A stretch of DNA of 64,000 bases from the NCBI GenBank assembly GCA_964023205.1, contig OZ026839.1, forward strand, positions 16,584,386-16,648,385, in the 5' to 3' direction. How positions within the stretch are numbered: the first letter of the stretch is position 1; every line of letters starts with the position of its first letter. A program made the translations under genes and the position numbers. This stretch comes from Lutraria lutraria (lineage: Eukaryota; Mollusca; Bivalvia; Venerida; Mactridae). The notes under the pieces are model-generated. The model did not search any database, was not told where the DNA came from, and saw only the letters and a program-made list of their open reading frames with translations. This document shows positions 39,201-54,200 of the stretch, piece by piece.

Positions 39201-42200
39201 AATAACACTGTAGAGTTGGTATAAAAGAAGTTGTAATGATATGAAAGAAGTCGCAGTCTAATCTAAGGGGAGCGAGTAAAGGGCCATGATGGCCCTCTTG
39301 TTTTGAAATATATTGTTTAATTTAAATTGTTTTCATGTAAAATAGACTAGCTAATTTGCATTATTTGTACTCTTCTGTGTGTTTTATTTTTGTAGTTTTT
39401 ATAGCATAAATGCTTTCATCCTCATCATCTGTGTTGATAAATTATATATAGCTCAAATTTACTTCTGTGTAGTGACTCCAGTAGTCAAGTGCTGTCCAAA
39501 CCGTCATATATAGAACCTGCCTATTCAAGAATATCTAAAAAGTGTCAAATCCTGCGCCCTCCGAAATGAAGACGTGTACAGAACCATGGACCATGTATAA
39601 GACTCCAATAGCCAAAAACTATTTATATCTCCTAAAAGCCACTTGAACTTTTGACAACATTTTCAGGGCAGTTTGAAGAAACCGTTTAACTAAATGGACT
39701 TGTTTTTACATCAGTTCTTCATAACTATACACACTGATGTTGTATGGTCGATATTTTTCCCATCACATTTTTGTACATTTATCATGTTTTCCTTACTGAC
39801 CATTGGGGAAAGCTATTTTGAAAAGTATAGTTATGACATGTGCCACTTGTATCTAATGTTTTGTTTCATGAAAAAAACTTTCAAAAAAATAATTATTCTT
39901 TCAAAATATTGACTGAGCAACAAATTATGATTAGCTGTTGTTTATGTATAATATTATAGCACTTGAATGATAGAAAAGTACTGTATCAATTATGTCACAT
40001 AAATTTCCCCTGTTATATCTTGCTATATCATTGTTAAGTCTATAGTAAATATTGTATTGTTTTCAGGGTGAGTTGTGTGTGATGCCATCAGAACTTGATG
40101 TACAGTTAGAGATAGAGAGACTGTCTGTGAGGAACTATTCACATGAAATACATCAACAAGAATCAGCATTACATGAATCCTACGATCAGTCACCTCCCAA
40201 TAGCAATGAGAGCAGGGAGACACAGACAACTGATCACTCAAAGAGTGGAGGCAAGAAGAAAAATAAGTAGGAGTCTTGTTTATATACATTTGATACTGAT
40301 AATAATTATACCCGGTAGTTTGATTTGAACCCAAACTATTGCAGTTGATATTTGTTTGGAATCTCAAGCTCTAACACTATGCAGTAATAAAACCAAGTAT
40401 ATAGACGTCCAGTCAACACTTACTGTGATCAAACTGATTATACATTAAATAGTGTTAATGTTGATATATCAAACTGAAGAACATGGAATAACTTGCCAGC
40501 TGCTCAATCCATGATAATTTAGCATTTTGATTAATGAGAAAATAATAACACATTCTAAAAAGGTAGATTATCACCTGTAAGTTTGGTTGACTAGGACACT
40601 GATTTCCTCCTATTACTTATACCAGGTGCACCAAGTTTCAGTCAATGAGAGCTCACTATATGTAGGAATTATAATAACTGAATACAACATAATGTGTTTC
40701 AGACCTAAGTTACCAGAATACCTACAGGATTTTGGTTATGTTGTATTGGGCACTGTGCGTACTCACATTGTCAAGGCAACAAACACAGGATTCTTTCCAT
40801 CATCATTTCAAGTAGAAAAATCTGATTACCATCATCAAGGATTCCATGTAGAACTTGATCGGGTTAGAAATCTTCCTGGATCACCTGATTATGAAAGTGT
40901 GGATTTTGTTGTTAGTTTTGATCCAAGGGGAGCAAACTTACCCTTAGGTCCTGTAGAAAGTGTTGTTCCAATTAATGTGAGTATATTGCTATTTTTTTAA
41001 AAGATATTAATTTTTTACTTTGCTGTTCATATTTTGTATTTTTTTGGTGCAGCAAATTTTTGTTTAAACCTCAGTTGGTAATCTTAACCAAACTTGATAT
41101 TTTGTCAGATGTAATTTTGATATCTCATGAAATAAATACCCTTGTTTTGTTGCATAAATCTCCTTGTGTTCAGGATAAAATGATTCTCTCACATTAGGAA
41201 CAAACATTTTTTGTTAGATCGCTAATAAGTGTCAATGGAACTGTGTATTTTTAGATTTTGAATGGACCAATAGTGATGATGAGGCTTAAGGCTAATGTAA
41301 CAATGCCTGATATGGAAATATCTGAAGATACTCTGGACTTTGATGAAGTTAAATGTGGTGAATGTCGTGTTGTTATTGTTCAGTTACATAATAACCAGCA
41401 TGTGAAATGTGAATGGAATTCTCTGCCTACTGAGAAAGAGAGAAATAAGGTACTTGAGTGTTTTCTGTACTGTCAATTTCTTGATTGGTTCATGTTGCAG
41501 TTTATTTGTATCGCTTAGTAACAAGCCTAAGCTGAGGAACTGATGCTGATAATATTGTTTGTGAATTTACTGTAACTTAATTTTGGTGAAGAAACTTGTA
41601 ACCACCATTTTCTGATTTGCTGATTGAACCTATGATGAACATCTAAGTTAATAATGATAGTAAAATAGTCTGTGTAATATTATCATTCTTCTATCTATCA
41701 AAGCATAACCATGCCATTTATCAGTCACTTAAATGAACAATTAATCAGGTCTAACTTCTTACATTAAAACAGCTCTTTAAGTCAGGTTTATAAGTCAAAT
41801 CAAGTAGTAAACATGCTTCTTGTTATCTTGTACTGATTGTTATTTCTACTTTTATCACTTCAATAAGTGAGTCCATGCAATCTGTATGTCAATATTATAA
41901 TTATCCTGTCTTTATTTATATGAGGATCACTATTAAGTTACAAGATTTATTTGAATTGTGCTATCAATATCCTTATACTTGTAAGACTCCTATCTGAGCT
42001 AAGTTTTATTTTTGAAGATCCAGCTGTTTGTATCAATATCGTCACTTACAAAAAAATCTAATGTATAAAAACTCAAACTTGTATACATGTTTCATCATTT
42101 CAGCGACCAGCTTTTGGCAATAAGGTTAGGATAATGCTCACAGAAAACTGTGTTCTAGTCGAGGTTTTATCATAGAAATGTACTTTGGGCAGTCTCTGTT

Positions 42201-45200
42201 TTTTTTTACTCTTTGCATTTGGGATTATATCAAGAAATTCATTGTAAATTAAATCCTATTTGCCTCAATATTGAAGAGAATAGCAAATTTAGTAAATGAA
42301 TTCTTCTTTCATACTTTTCATTGGAGAGTTTTCTCTGAAGATTATGAAATAAGGTCAGTTTGATTTTTAAAACTTGACTCTGGAACAGCACTGGAATCAA
42401 ATTACTGTAGTATGTAGAGAATTGTGCAAACAATGAATTCTTGATATAAATCCAACATCTGAGACGGTCTTCATAAAAGTTTTGATATCTCAAATACTCT
42501 CCTACATACTATCAGCATGTCACTGTAATCCAAGATTTCATCATATTCAAACTTAGGTTTGCCATGTCTTTTTGTCTGAACTTGTTTTTCACTTTCCACT
42601 CAAAATATTTTGGGGATTGTTTATGTATGTGTAATCACTGTCAAGTTTCAGTTCATCACAAAAATGTTCTCTGTATATTGCTGCTTATTGCAATTTCTCA
42701 ACATAAATTTACTCTACTCCACTTGTTTTTACTTTTGTACTCTATCAGCTTATTATTTTCAATAATTTATTTGATTCATCTTGAGGAGTTGTGTGTATGT
42801 TGAAAGAACATGTTATATAGTATATTATGAATCACAGTACGTGTACTTTCATTATTTCAGTTACTGAGTTCTTTCAATTTTTAAGATTCTTAATTGTTAA
42901 AATTGAAGCAGAAATTCTGCTAATTAGTTAATGAGCTAATGGGTAATTAACAAATAAATGTCATTACTATTGAACTGTAATAAAACTGTTCTTATTGTAA
43001 AAGATAATCAAGTGTTAAATCCTAAATATATTGTTTAAAAAAATGACTATATTTGCATTGGTAGCATAAACATTAATGAATATTAGCATTGATTAGATAA
43101 ACATTAATGAATATTAGCATTGATTAGATAAACATTAATGAATATTAGCATTGATTAGATAAACATTAATGAATATTAGCATTAATTAGATAAACAATAA
43201 TGAATATTGACATTGATTAGATAAACCGTTATGACTATTGACATTTATTGAACATGCAAGGATGAATTTTTGTATTGATCAGTAATACAATGATGAGGAT
43301 TAGCTTAATTAGATAAATACTTCCTTCTGCTATTGGTCACATAAAAAAGTATTAACATTCAGGTTTGTGTGACAATGGTGTTTTTTACATTTTTTGCAGT
43401 CTGATAAACATGTACCGATGCATTTACGCAGGAAGTCCAAAGCTGACAAATCCAAACCTCGCCATTTTGAGATCATGCCTCCCACTGGTACCTTGTTACC
43501 AGGTCAGAGGTTGAATGTACAAGTCAAATTCATGCCAACAGAAGAGGTATCAATATTCACAAATGTTACTTACTGCTATCTGTTTTTGTTTATATCAAAT
43601 TTTTCGCCCCATTTCAACAGTCATACGAGGCAGACAGTTCACCTAAGCATCGTTCCTGGGAAGAACCAGTACTAGACTCCCTTCTTCTGTAAGCAACTGC
43701 CTACTTTCTCACATAAAGAGACAAGTTCGATAGCGGGACTTGAACCCATGACCCTCTATCAGTGAGAGGTTACAGTGATTTGAAGTCAGCGACCTTAACC
43801 ACTCATCCACAGAGGTGGATATTTATCGCTATCTAATTCTTAATAAAACAATATAGTTTATGTATATAATTATATAAATGATACAGTATATTTTCAGCTT
43901 TATTTAGATGTTGAAGTAAGCTTGATTTTAAAATGAGTTTAGTTTTTTTGCTTATGGTTTTGTATCATACTTTGTATAATAGGCGAGGATCTAAAGAAAA
44001 AATCATTTTTCAGAAATTCTATGAACAACGTATACCAATAAGAATTGCACAGAGCAGTCAGAGAATTCTATTGTTGTGTAGAGGTAAGGGTATGGAACCT
44101 CATCTAGACTTTGACCTGAATATGATGCAGTTTGGTCCTATTTTACCTCACAGTGTTGGTGATGAAAGGGAGGTAGTTGTTAGGAATCCATGTGCATTCC
44201 CCATAGAGTTCTACAACCTTGAGTTTGATTCACAATATCTTGAAGAAGAGAAGGTACTACGCCTGATGAAAGGTTATGATGAATATAATACTGTACTCCT
44301 ACCTCCGCGTGCATCAGGAGAGAAGCTACCTTCAGAATTGTTAGAATACTATGAAGGTGAGAATAATCATTACCAAACCTTTTCTGTTCAATTAAGTACC
44401 AAGCCATTCAAGCTATATTTAATGGAAGTATTATATTTATTTAGTTAGAATTGATTATCAGTCAACATCTTTTAAAAATCTGGTTCTATTTGGTGATACA
44501 GTGTGATGCTGACCGGACTAGTATGATTGTGCAATTATTTGATTGGTAATCCACACTTTGTTGCATACATTATCACCAAACATTATCTGATGATCTATCA
44601 TTAGGTTAATATTTATCAAATGATGATTATTTCTAATTGAAAATAAGTTTTTGGGAAGCAAATAGTGATCATGCTGGTCAGTAAAACACACCCTCTTGGA
44701 CACATCTTAACACTCCCTCTGGTATTTCCTCACTAATTTTCTGATGAGTTATTTTGTCAAGTCAAGTCAAAACACTTTTATTCACTCATTTCATGATACA
44801 TGAATAAATGAATTCACAGAACAAATAAGAAAGATGGAAGAGAATGAGAAAGCAAAGCGTGAGGCTGAAGAGGTAGAAGAAGCTGCTCGTAGAGAGGCTG
44901 AAGATAGAGAACGTGAAGGTGAGTCAAGCTGTTCTTGCCTGCACCCCTAAAATAGCAAAATGATATCTAACAGTTGACAAATAAGGCATTTAGAGAAATG
45001 TATTAATTCTTTGAATATGAAGACTGTAAGTGATTCAGCCTTTGAACCTATACAAGTAGAAGACTGTTTGTTGTGTTTGTAATTGTACGCAGTTCTGTCT
45101 ACTTAATTTTCATTTTTATTCTCTTTTCAAAGGGGGACAATATTTCTCACCTGTTTTTATATGCACATAAATGTATTTTAGTCTTGTATAAATCTAATAT

Positions 45201-48200
45201 GATTCTTTCTACTAAACTCAGTCATTTTCATATTTTCACAAACAGGTTACATAAAGCAATGTTGCTCTCTAGATATTGAGATTATATAAAGAGAATTACT
45301 TCTATATATTTTTACAGAGAATGGAGAAGAGGGTAAAGAAGAAGGATCTGAAAAGACAGATGTAGGTCAGACACAAGATGGAACAATTACTGCTCGATCT
45401 CGTGCTGAATCTCTTGTTGATAGTGATATGGAAGAAGCAAGATCTAAACATGAGACTGAAGATGGTATGTTTATTCGATTCTCTTGTCCCAGTTAGCTCA
45501 GTAGTTAAAGTGTTGGTTTACTGATCAAGAGGTTGTGAGTTTAAACCCTGGGCGAGGCTCACACTGTCCACGACATATTTGACTGAATATATTACATCCT
45601 GTGTTAAATTGTCCTCCACCTCTGAATTATGTGGGGTAACTTGGTAGTAGCTTGCAGATAGAATGTGGTTAGTACTGGTTATGGTCTAAATGAAATCCTG
45701 GGGAGCTGGTTAGGATGACTGCCTGCCACGATATGACTGAAGTAATACTCTTGTATTTAGTTTATAAATAAATATTGTATCTACATCATCAAATGCTACA
45801 GTCATGCTTGAGAATCATACATATCTTAAATTCGATATTTTTTTCAGAATAAAGCTTATGTTTGCTTTTCAGGTAAAGAATCTACTACAAGTAGTGTAGG
45901 TGTAGGTGAGATGGAGATTACACCTGTATCTAAAGCTGTGGCTAGACATCTTGGTATAGATCTGTCACCAGAAGGAAAAGCTGCTCGTAATAGACGTGGT
46001 ATAGCTGTTATAGTCCATGGAGCTCCATTATCAGGTTTGTAGCTGGTACATTCTTTTGATGAATATTGAAATAATTGGACATATGCAGCTTCCACCTAGA
46101 ATTTGGGATGTCAAAGTAGCCATTTATACATTTTTTCTGTTGATGTGCGTTAAATATCATGTTTACCTATTATTGTACTCATTTGGATTGTTTATTGACA
46201 TACTGTAAGTATTGAGCAATGGGAAACACTACACATAGTATAGGAAACAATATATTAATCATCAGGTTTAATATTTTATTACTTAAAGTCTTTACTTTAT
46301 TGTCAATACAAGTGTTAAATCATTAATTCTTCTAGTGTATAATCTTTTCTAGAGTCCATTTAAATCATTTGTGAAACAATATTTATTACAGAATGGGAAA
46401 GGACACTTAAATGTATTTCATTAACTATTATTTATTTCATGATGATATGTTGTCATTTTGAAATATTTCAGGAAAAACAGGCACTGCAATTTTCCTGGCA
46501 AAACATTATGAAGCTGCTCTGTTAAGTATAGACAATATTGTTCTTGATGCTATATCTAATGGTAACACTGATGCAGGCCTCAAAGCACGTTCATTGTGCG
46601 CTGAGGCTGCACGTAAGAGACTTGAAGAGATACGTGCTTTTGAAGGTGAAGATGGTGAAAAGAAGGTGGCTGGAGGTTTGAGTGTGGAAGCTGTAGCTGC
46701 TCATACTCAAGGAGCCAGTAAGTCAAACATAGAATAATTTGTTAAATTTATTTTATCCTTACCTTCTTCATAAAATATGCTTACTCACATAAATCTCCAG
46801 ATGTCCTAAATCAAAGTTAGTTGATGATTATTTTTAAATTTGACCATCCTCATGATACAGTTTTACTGTAACTCAAACAATCCAATTGAAAATGGATCCA
46901 TCTCTCTGCTCTTTCATTCTTGATATTTTTCAACTATCAAAATACACAAACACTTTTGTCCCCCCTCTGTGGTTGAGTGGAGGTTAAGGTCGCTGACTTC
47001 ATATCACTGTAACCTCTCACTGATAGAGGTCTTGGGTTTGGGCCCAGCTACCGACCATGTCTCCTTGTGTGAGATAGTAGGCAGTTGCTTACTGAGGATG
47101 GGAGTCTAGTACTGGTTCTTCTCAGGAACGATGTTTAGGTGAACTGCCCACCTCATATGACACTGACTGTTGAAAAGGGGCGTTAAACGCAATTAAACAC
47201 ATTTTGATTATTTGTAAGGCTCAATATTAATTATGATTTAATTGTGGAAATTGGCACACTGAAGATGAATGAAGCATTTTGAGTTTTAGCTACAAAAAGG
47301 GGGTTGATTGACTCATATTTGTTTCGATATATTAACTCTTGGAAGTAGATAGGAAGGCTTTGTGTGAAATGTCAACTCACATTTTTGTAGAGCTGCTGTT
47401 TATCTTGACTATTCTAAACCCTTTGTACATGTTGATTTAACCATTAATAATGAAGTCTAACATCGTATAGTAACAATCATAAAACCTGTCATCATACATT
47501 TGCTGCAAAACAATTTATTCATTTGCTTTTGTTTAAATCGAATCGGTTCTGATAGGATTAAAAAAACATTTTGCAAAGTTGATTGGCAGCATTCAAAGAC
47601 GGTCACTGTAAGCATGTGATTAGAGAATATCAAAGTCCAATGATCACAGTTTTTTATAGTTACAGTCTGTCACAGTATGAGGGGTGATCTTAAAGTTTGT
47701 TGACAATCAAAGCATTTAAAGAAATTATAGATTTTAAGTAATGATTAACACAATAATAAAGTTGGTGATAGTGTATGGCAAATCATCACAAAACACAAGA
47801 ATTCTTTTTTAAACTATTGGCATTTCATCACCATAGAAAATATCATTCATTATACATGACGCCTAGTCTCATTTAGTCATAATATTAAGCATTAAATTGC
47901 GCAGAATGTTCATGTCTATTGACAGACTGTTTGAAAGTGTTCTTGGAAAATGACAATGTCATGTCAGTCTCCATAACACAGACATTGCACTTGACTGGAA
48001 CTTGAAGAAATTGAAAGTTGGAGAAATATCCAGAAATCACAACCTTCCTCTCTGTATTACCTTAGATTTCAAGTTCAAATTTTGTTTTACTTCTGGCAGC
48101 TTATATAATATTTATATGATATACATATAATGTCAATGTCATTGATTGATGATAGTGTTTCACGTCATATTGTGGCCACAAGTAAATGCTGGATTCTGTG

Positions 48201-51200
48201 TAATTTTCATCTACTCCTGTGCTTATGCTGACTATTGTTGCTATGGTGATCAATTTCACATGTGTATGAAAGTCTTAGTGGAAATTCATGGTACCTTTTT
48301 TTCTTCCATATTCATTAACCTTACTTAAAAATCACATAATTATTATAAGTAAACAACTTAATTATTTTAATGAATACATTAAGGTTGTCCAAAAACTTAT
48401 GATCACCTCTCAGATATCATAGACACATGATCATAATCTGTCATAGTCTCCTGATTCCTGTATATTCAAATTATGTACAGTCACATGATCTCAGAATATC
48501 ATATTCACATGATCACAGTATATCATACTAGTCACATGATCAAAATGCTGTGGTTTTACTAACTACTTTAATGTTTTAATTTTGTGGGCTCAGCCATGAT
48601 ATCAAATCCCCTCAAATAATGATGTTGAAATACATGTCAACAATCCAAAATTTAAAATATCCAAATTTGTGCTATCTACAAACAACTTCCTGTATTTTCC
48701 AAAACTGAGAAATTACAAGGCCTGACATCAGTATATCAGAGTCACATGACATCAGTATATCAGTGTCATATGACATAAGTATACAAGTTAAATGTTTGTA
48801 CGGCGCAAAATCGCATCCGGCAATTCAATACTAGAATGTGGCCTATGTAGCATTTTTTATCAGGATGTGCGAAGTTTAAGATCAAACGAATTTGTTATTT
48901 TGACTTAACTGATCCCGAAACTAAAGTGATCATCTACTCCATCAAAAATACAAGCCGTTGATGTTTCATGAATCTCATGAATCTGGTCATATGGTTCTAC
49001 AGTTCACGAGGTACTCTATATGTAGTCCCTGTTTCCACCCTAAAATTAAAATCAGGGGAAACTATCACCTCGATGTATCAGACGTTGCAATATATGCTGG
49101 AATGCATATAAAATATTTAAATAAAGTCTGAGGGTACGTTGTCGTAAAAACCTGGTATAACGGTCCCAAACATAGATTTTCAACTGTAAAGTGACCATCT
49201 ATATCGAACCATAAAGTGACCGTCTATGTCCTGATCGGACATTTTTTGTATTGAGCTCCGAAATCGATATTTAATTAATGACAATTGCCTAAACAAGTCA
49301 GTGTCCACGCTCGCGATTATAAAATTAGTCTGTGTGAATATGTTTATAATGTTTTGTTTATTTGCGACATGTTGCTAAAATAAATACATGGAAACGTATA
49401 AATACCGTGTTCCGTATCTTATAACACGATTAAATGATTATTACAAGACACCGATAATAAACACAGCAAATTTCTCTAATAATTTATACATCGAAGTTCA
49501 TTTAGATCGAACAATTTTTCCTAATTCCTTTGATATAAAGAGTTTCGGCTGCATTTATTGACAGATGGGCAGATATCGAGCTCGCTCCATTCTTAGACTA
49601 TAAATAGCGACTGCGTCATCAAGCTAAAACTAGTTGGTGTGAGTAACACGTGACCTCGCTCTATTTCTGTTTTGTTTATATCACGTGATGACCATTGCGG
49701 ATATTTCGGAATATTTCGGGCACTGTCACTAATCTGCTTCGCGCAAGAAGTTGCGATTTTGCATTGCCACTTAAAAATAAGCATTCCAGAGAGTACGGCG
49801 GCCAAAGGCCACCGTACAATCAGACTCACATGACATCAGTATATCAGAGTCACATGACATTAGTATATCAGGATCACATGACATTAGTATATCAAAGTCA
49901 CATGACATCAGTATATCAGGATCACATGACATCAGTATATCAGAGTCACATGATATTAGTATATATCAGGATTACATGGCATCAGTATATCAGAGTAACA
50001 TAATCTCATTTTATGCTAATTCTTGTGTTTTCTTGGCTAACAATAGTTTACCTGAAACAAAGTGATGTGAATTTAACTCGCTCATCATGTAGCTTTCATA
50101 CAGTAAGATAATAAGTTAGAAAATAAATTTGTTGTTACCTTTAAACTGAATTCTAGGAATGGTAATAGGTATCTAATTACTCAAGTTTAGCTGAGGTCAT
50201 ATAGTAAAATTAGTTAAAAGAAATATGGAGTGCTGATTTTGACTTTAATTTGTACTGTTATTCTGGACAACTGTTTCCTTTGATAACCTTTGATTATGCA
50301 CTGATTTTTAATTGGGTGTCTGAATAGAATTCTTACAATTTATTTAAGAATATAATGATGTAACCCTTTTGTCATTTTAATACTCAAGAACTCCATTAGA
50401 ATATTGTCCAAGTAATATAAGTACCGATACTAGTACTAATTACTCCTCCTATCAAATACTAATAAATATGGCTTCATCCATATTTCCATTGTCCTGAATT
50501 GAAGCTTAGTTCAAGTGAGTATTGAACTGATGAGTTACTAATTTTAAATTCTACTCCACATGTGTATAAGCAATATTTCAGATCATACTTAGTATCAGTT
50601 GTCATACTTTCCCTTAATTGATAAGGTTAATATTATCATATTGGAATATGGACATTAACCTCCCCCCCCCTCCCCCCCCCGGGACATTTGCCCACAATGA
50701 AAAAATGGTCAGTAGAAAAGGTGGGTAGGATATTTGCCCCCCTCTCCCAGTGCTTATTCCTAAGTATGACTAAAATTGTTTGACATTTAGTGTTTGTTTT
50801 GTATGTGCATAACCTGTAGCTTGTCGTGGTTTGAGTGATTTGTGAGTGTTTGACCTTTAACCCCCAGCAGGTGGAGTCTCTGTTAGTACTGCCCAGTCCA
50901 TGGTCAGCAATCGTAAAACAAGTACAATTACAGATGTGAAAGGTGGAAAACAGGACAAGCATGGCAGTCTACTTGGTGGAAAGACAAATGTGAATACCTC
51001 CTCCATTGATGGAGCTACTGGTAGTCAGGTAATACAGTCTTTGTCAGATGCTTAAATCTTATAAAGATGTCAAGTCTTTAAGGCTTTTTCCTATTGATAA
51101 TATTCGATTTTGTTGTATTCCTTTTATTTAACAGTTTGTGTGCTGATAAGTTTATATAACCATTTAATTTTGGTATTGAATTAAAATTATTTAGCTTGGC

Positions 51201-54200
51201 AGCAAAATATCACAGCTTTCCTCAGACCCCTTAAGAAGTATTGGAAGAAAAGGAACTCTCGTTGATTTCACAATACCCACAGAAAAGGTTCCCCATGACA
51301 AAAATGACACCACAAAATTAGAACATGCAGTAATACTAAATCTTCATGTAGTTACTAGTTTTTGATTCAAAGTTGCTGTTTTTTGTTCATTAATCCTACT
51401 TTAAGTAAATTATTAAGTTTGGCATTGGGTTTGGATACCTTTGAACTTGAAATATTGACAAATGCCATCAGGGTTCTGGGCATTCTGCTATCAGATGCAT
51501 AAATTATTATACATAAAGATTATATATTGCATCTGTTCAGTATCACTTGACTATTGAATTTCCCATTCAGCTCTGGTGTTAAACACAAGTATCTCAATAA
51601 TGAAGACCTGTTAATTTAAGAGGTTTGAAATTTATAAGGCCTAATTGCATTCTACTCCTTGTTTGTAACATTATAAAAGCTTAAGAACATCAATTAAACT
51701 AGTATGAATTTATTCAAACCCATGTGTTCAACAACAATTGTTTGCATAATTTCTTTTCATTTTGGATTGAAGCTAAGTTTATATGTACATATAAAGTTCT
51801 GTTGCAATTAAACTAATTTCATTACTGTCTTTAGAAAAAAAATGTATTTGTTCGAAATTATATATAATGCTGCAATGTCTAAATAAGAGTACCAACTTAA
51901 TGTTGTCGAATTTATTTCAGTGTTAACAAAGTTAATAAACCCTTAAAATGTACGAAGTCTACGTGAAGTATAATCATGTTCTGAATACACTTAAAGTGTA
52001 CTTCTTGAATCAGATTTATTAAAGTTGATTAACAGAGACACATTATGTCTTTAAGACTGCCTGTGCATGTAGAATATTATCAATCAGGATGTAAATTGGT
52101 TATAAAGAAATGATTGACAATCATGTCTTGAGCTACTGTTAAAAGTACTTCATATCTTTGATGTGTTTTTTTTTACTTTTTTATTTATTTGGATATACTT
52201 GATAATCACTTTGTATACCTATCATAAAATATTCTATACTTACTTTGTTCTTTTCATACTTTATATTTTCTCCTTTTTTGTCCACCATCTGAAATAAATA
52301 TTTTATAAAAAGGTTAAAATTTATTTTATATCGTATTTTCCAGAAATTAAACTCCCTGCTTCATTAACCAATTTTTGGCCTAGAATGTATAATTACCCTG
52401 TTTATTCGAACACATTTTGTCAAAGGTTTTTAGATAAATTCAAATTAAGGTTGTGACTTATATGATAAATATGTAGTTATTTATAACAGATAATTATTTA
52501 TTGCATACTGCTAAAATTCAAAGGGTACCGTGGTATGGTTTGGGTGATTGGTCCTCAGTCCGCGTTCCCCCGTGATTGTAAACGACATTTTATCACATGT
52601 AGCGATGATTTTCCTCTTAACTTTGATCTTGTATTAAACACAAATCACTGCAATGTCGCATTCCACTGCGTTTTATGATCTTTTATCAGAATGTAATCTT
52701 TGATAGCAATGGATCATAGTGATTCGTGTACATCTAAAGCCAACTCTGAAGTAGCAGTTTGTGGACAAATCACCTGAACCATACATGTTCAGTATGTTCC
52801 TCTTACAGTGATGGAAGTTTTATTGTCAAAATGTAGAAACTGATGATGGCCTTTTGTGATCATAATATAGAGGTGATTGCAATACTATTTGTATATTCAG
52901 GTACCAAGTAGTCCCCCACCGTTAGCTGCCCCTATAGCTCGTCGTCTGAGCGTCAGTGCCAGTGTAGCTGGAGAAGAAGGCTTGATGAGTTGCGTGTTAC
53001 CTGAAGAACTACTGGTGGAGATCTTAGCTGAACGTTTACAAGTAAGCTTGATTTCAATATGAGAGCTTGACATAAAACCATGCCAATGTTACTTAGTTTG
53101 TCAGTAAAACATCTGTTCTATAACACCTATCTATGACTTGATGCATGGTCTTGATTTAATGCATTAATTAATCTGGTAACTGACATTCTAAATACTTTTA
53201 CTTGACATAAAGTTAAAAGATCAAATAAGTTCTAGCTTGTACTAAAAACATGAATTGTGTTTAACAGTTGAATGATTGTCATCGTGGTGTTGTGTTTGAT
53301 GGACTGGAGACATTGTTTGCACAGAATCAACATACTGCTTCATCTGCAGTACTTAAAGCTCTCAACAACAGAAGGTTTATCTACTTCATCACACTCAAAC
53401 TAGATTATAACCATCTTAAAGAGCAGGAAAAGAAAGAACAAGAAGAAAAGGGTGTGTATATGTTTTTTAGGAGCCCAAAGGACGGTATTATGTTTTGACA
53501 CCAGCGTCCGTCTGTCAGTCCGTTAACAATTTCCTGTCTGCTCTGTAACTCTTTAACTCCTCAAAGGTTTTCAAAGAAACTTGATTTAAATGTTCACCAC
53601 ATCAAGACGACCTGAGAGGGCATGTTTTGGAAGGTTCCCTTTGAGGTCAAGGTCACACTTAGGGGTCAAAGGTCATATCATATGACTTATTTTGTGTCTT
53701 CTCTGTAAACTCTTTAAACCTGCACAGGATTAGATATAATTAGGTATTCCTCTAGACAATAGATTCATGGGAAATAGATGTGTAAATGTTTTGATTCTGT
53801 TGCTTTAACAGTGCAAGCCATAAGAAATATTGCACAAGTCTATTTTAATCATGACATATATTATCACAATCCATTGTCTAGTTTCAGTCAACCTATAGAC
53901 TACAGTGACATATGCAGGTGTATTTGTGCGCATGAAATTTCTCTAGCTAAATAAAATCTGAAATAAAAGCATTATCATTTTATATCCGGGCATAGTACTT
54001 TAGTAAATAATTGATGTTGTGTACTTCAGAACGTATTGCTGGTGAACGTGAGGAGGAAGAACGAAGAAGATTGGAAGAAATGTCTGAAGATGAGTATGAT
54101 GCTCTCACTGATAAAGACAAAGCTGAAGTGGACAGAAAACGTCTGGAAATTAAAAAAGAGAGAATCAGAAAGTGAGTTTTGAAGTGAATATTTCTTTTTT

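Noticed and set aside
45486..45560. Possible tRNA genes (also at 3295, 43740, 46970, 58550, 61600)
   Set aside because: A- and B-box-like motifs are present but acceptor and anticodon stems do not form, and each continues into a shared SINE body.
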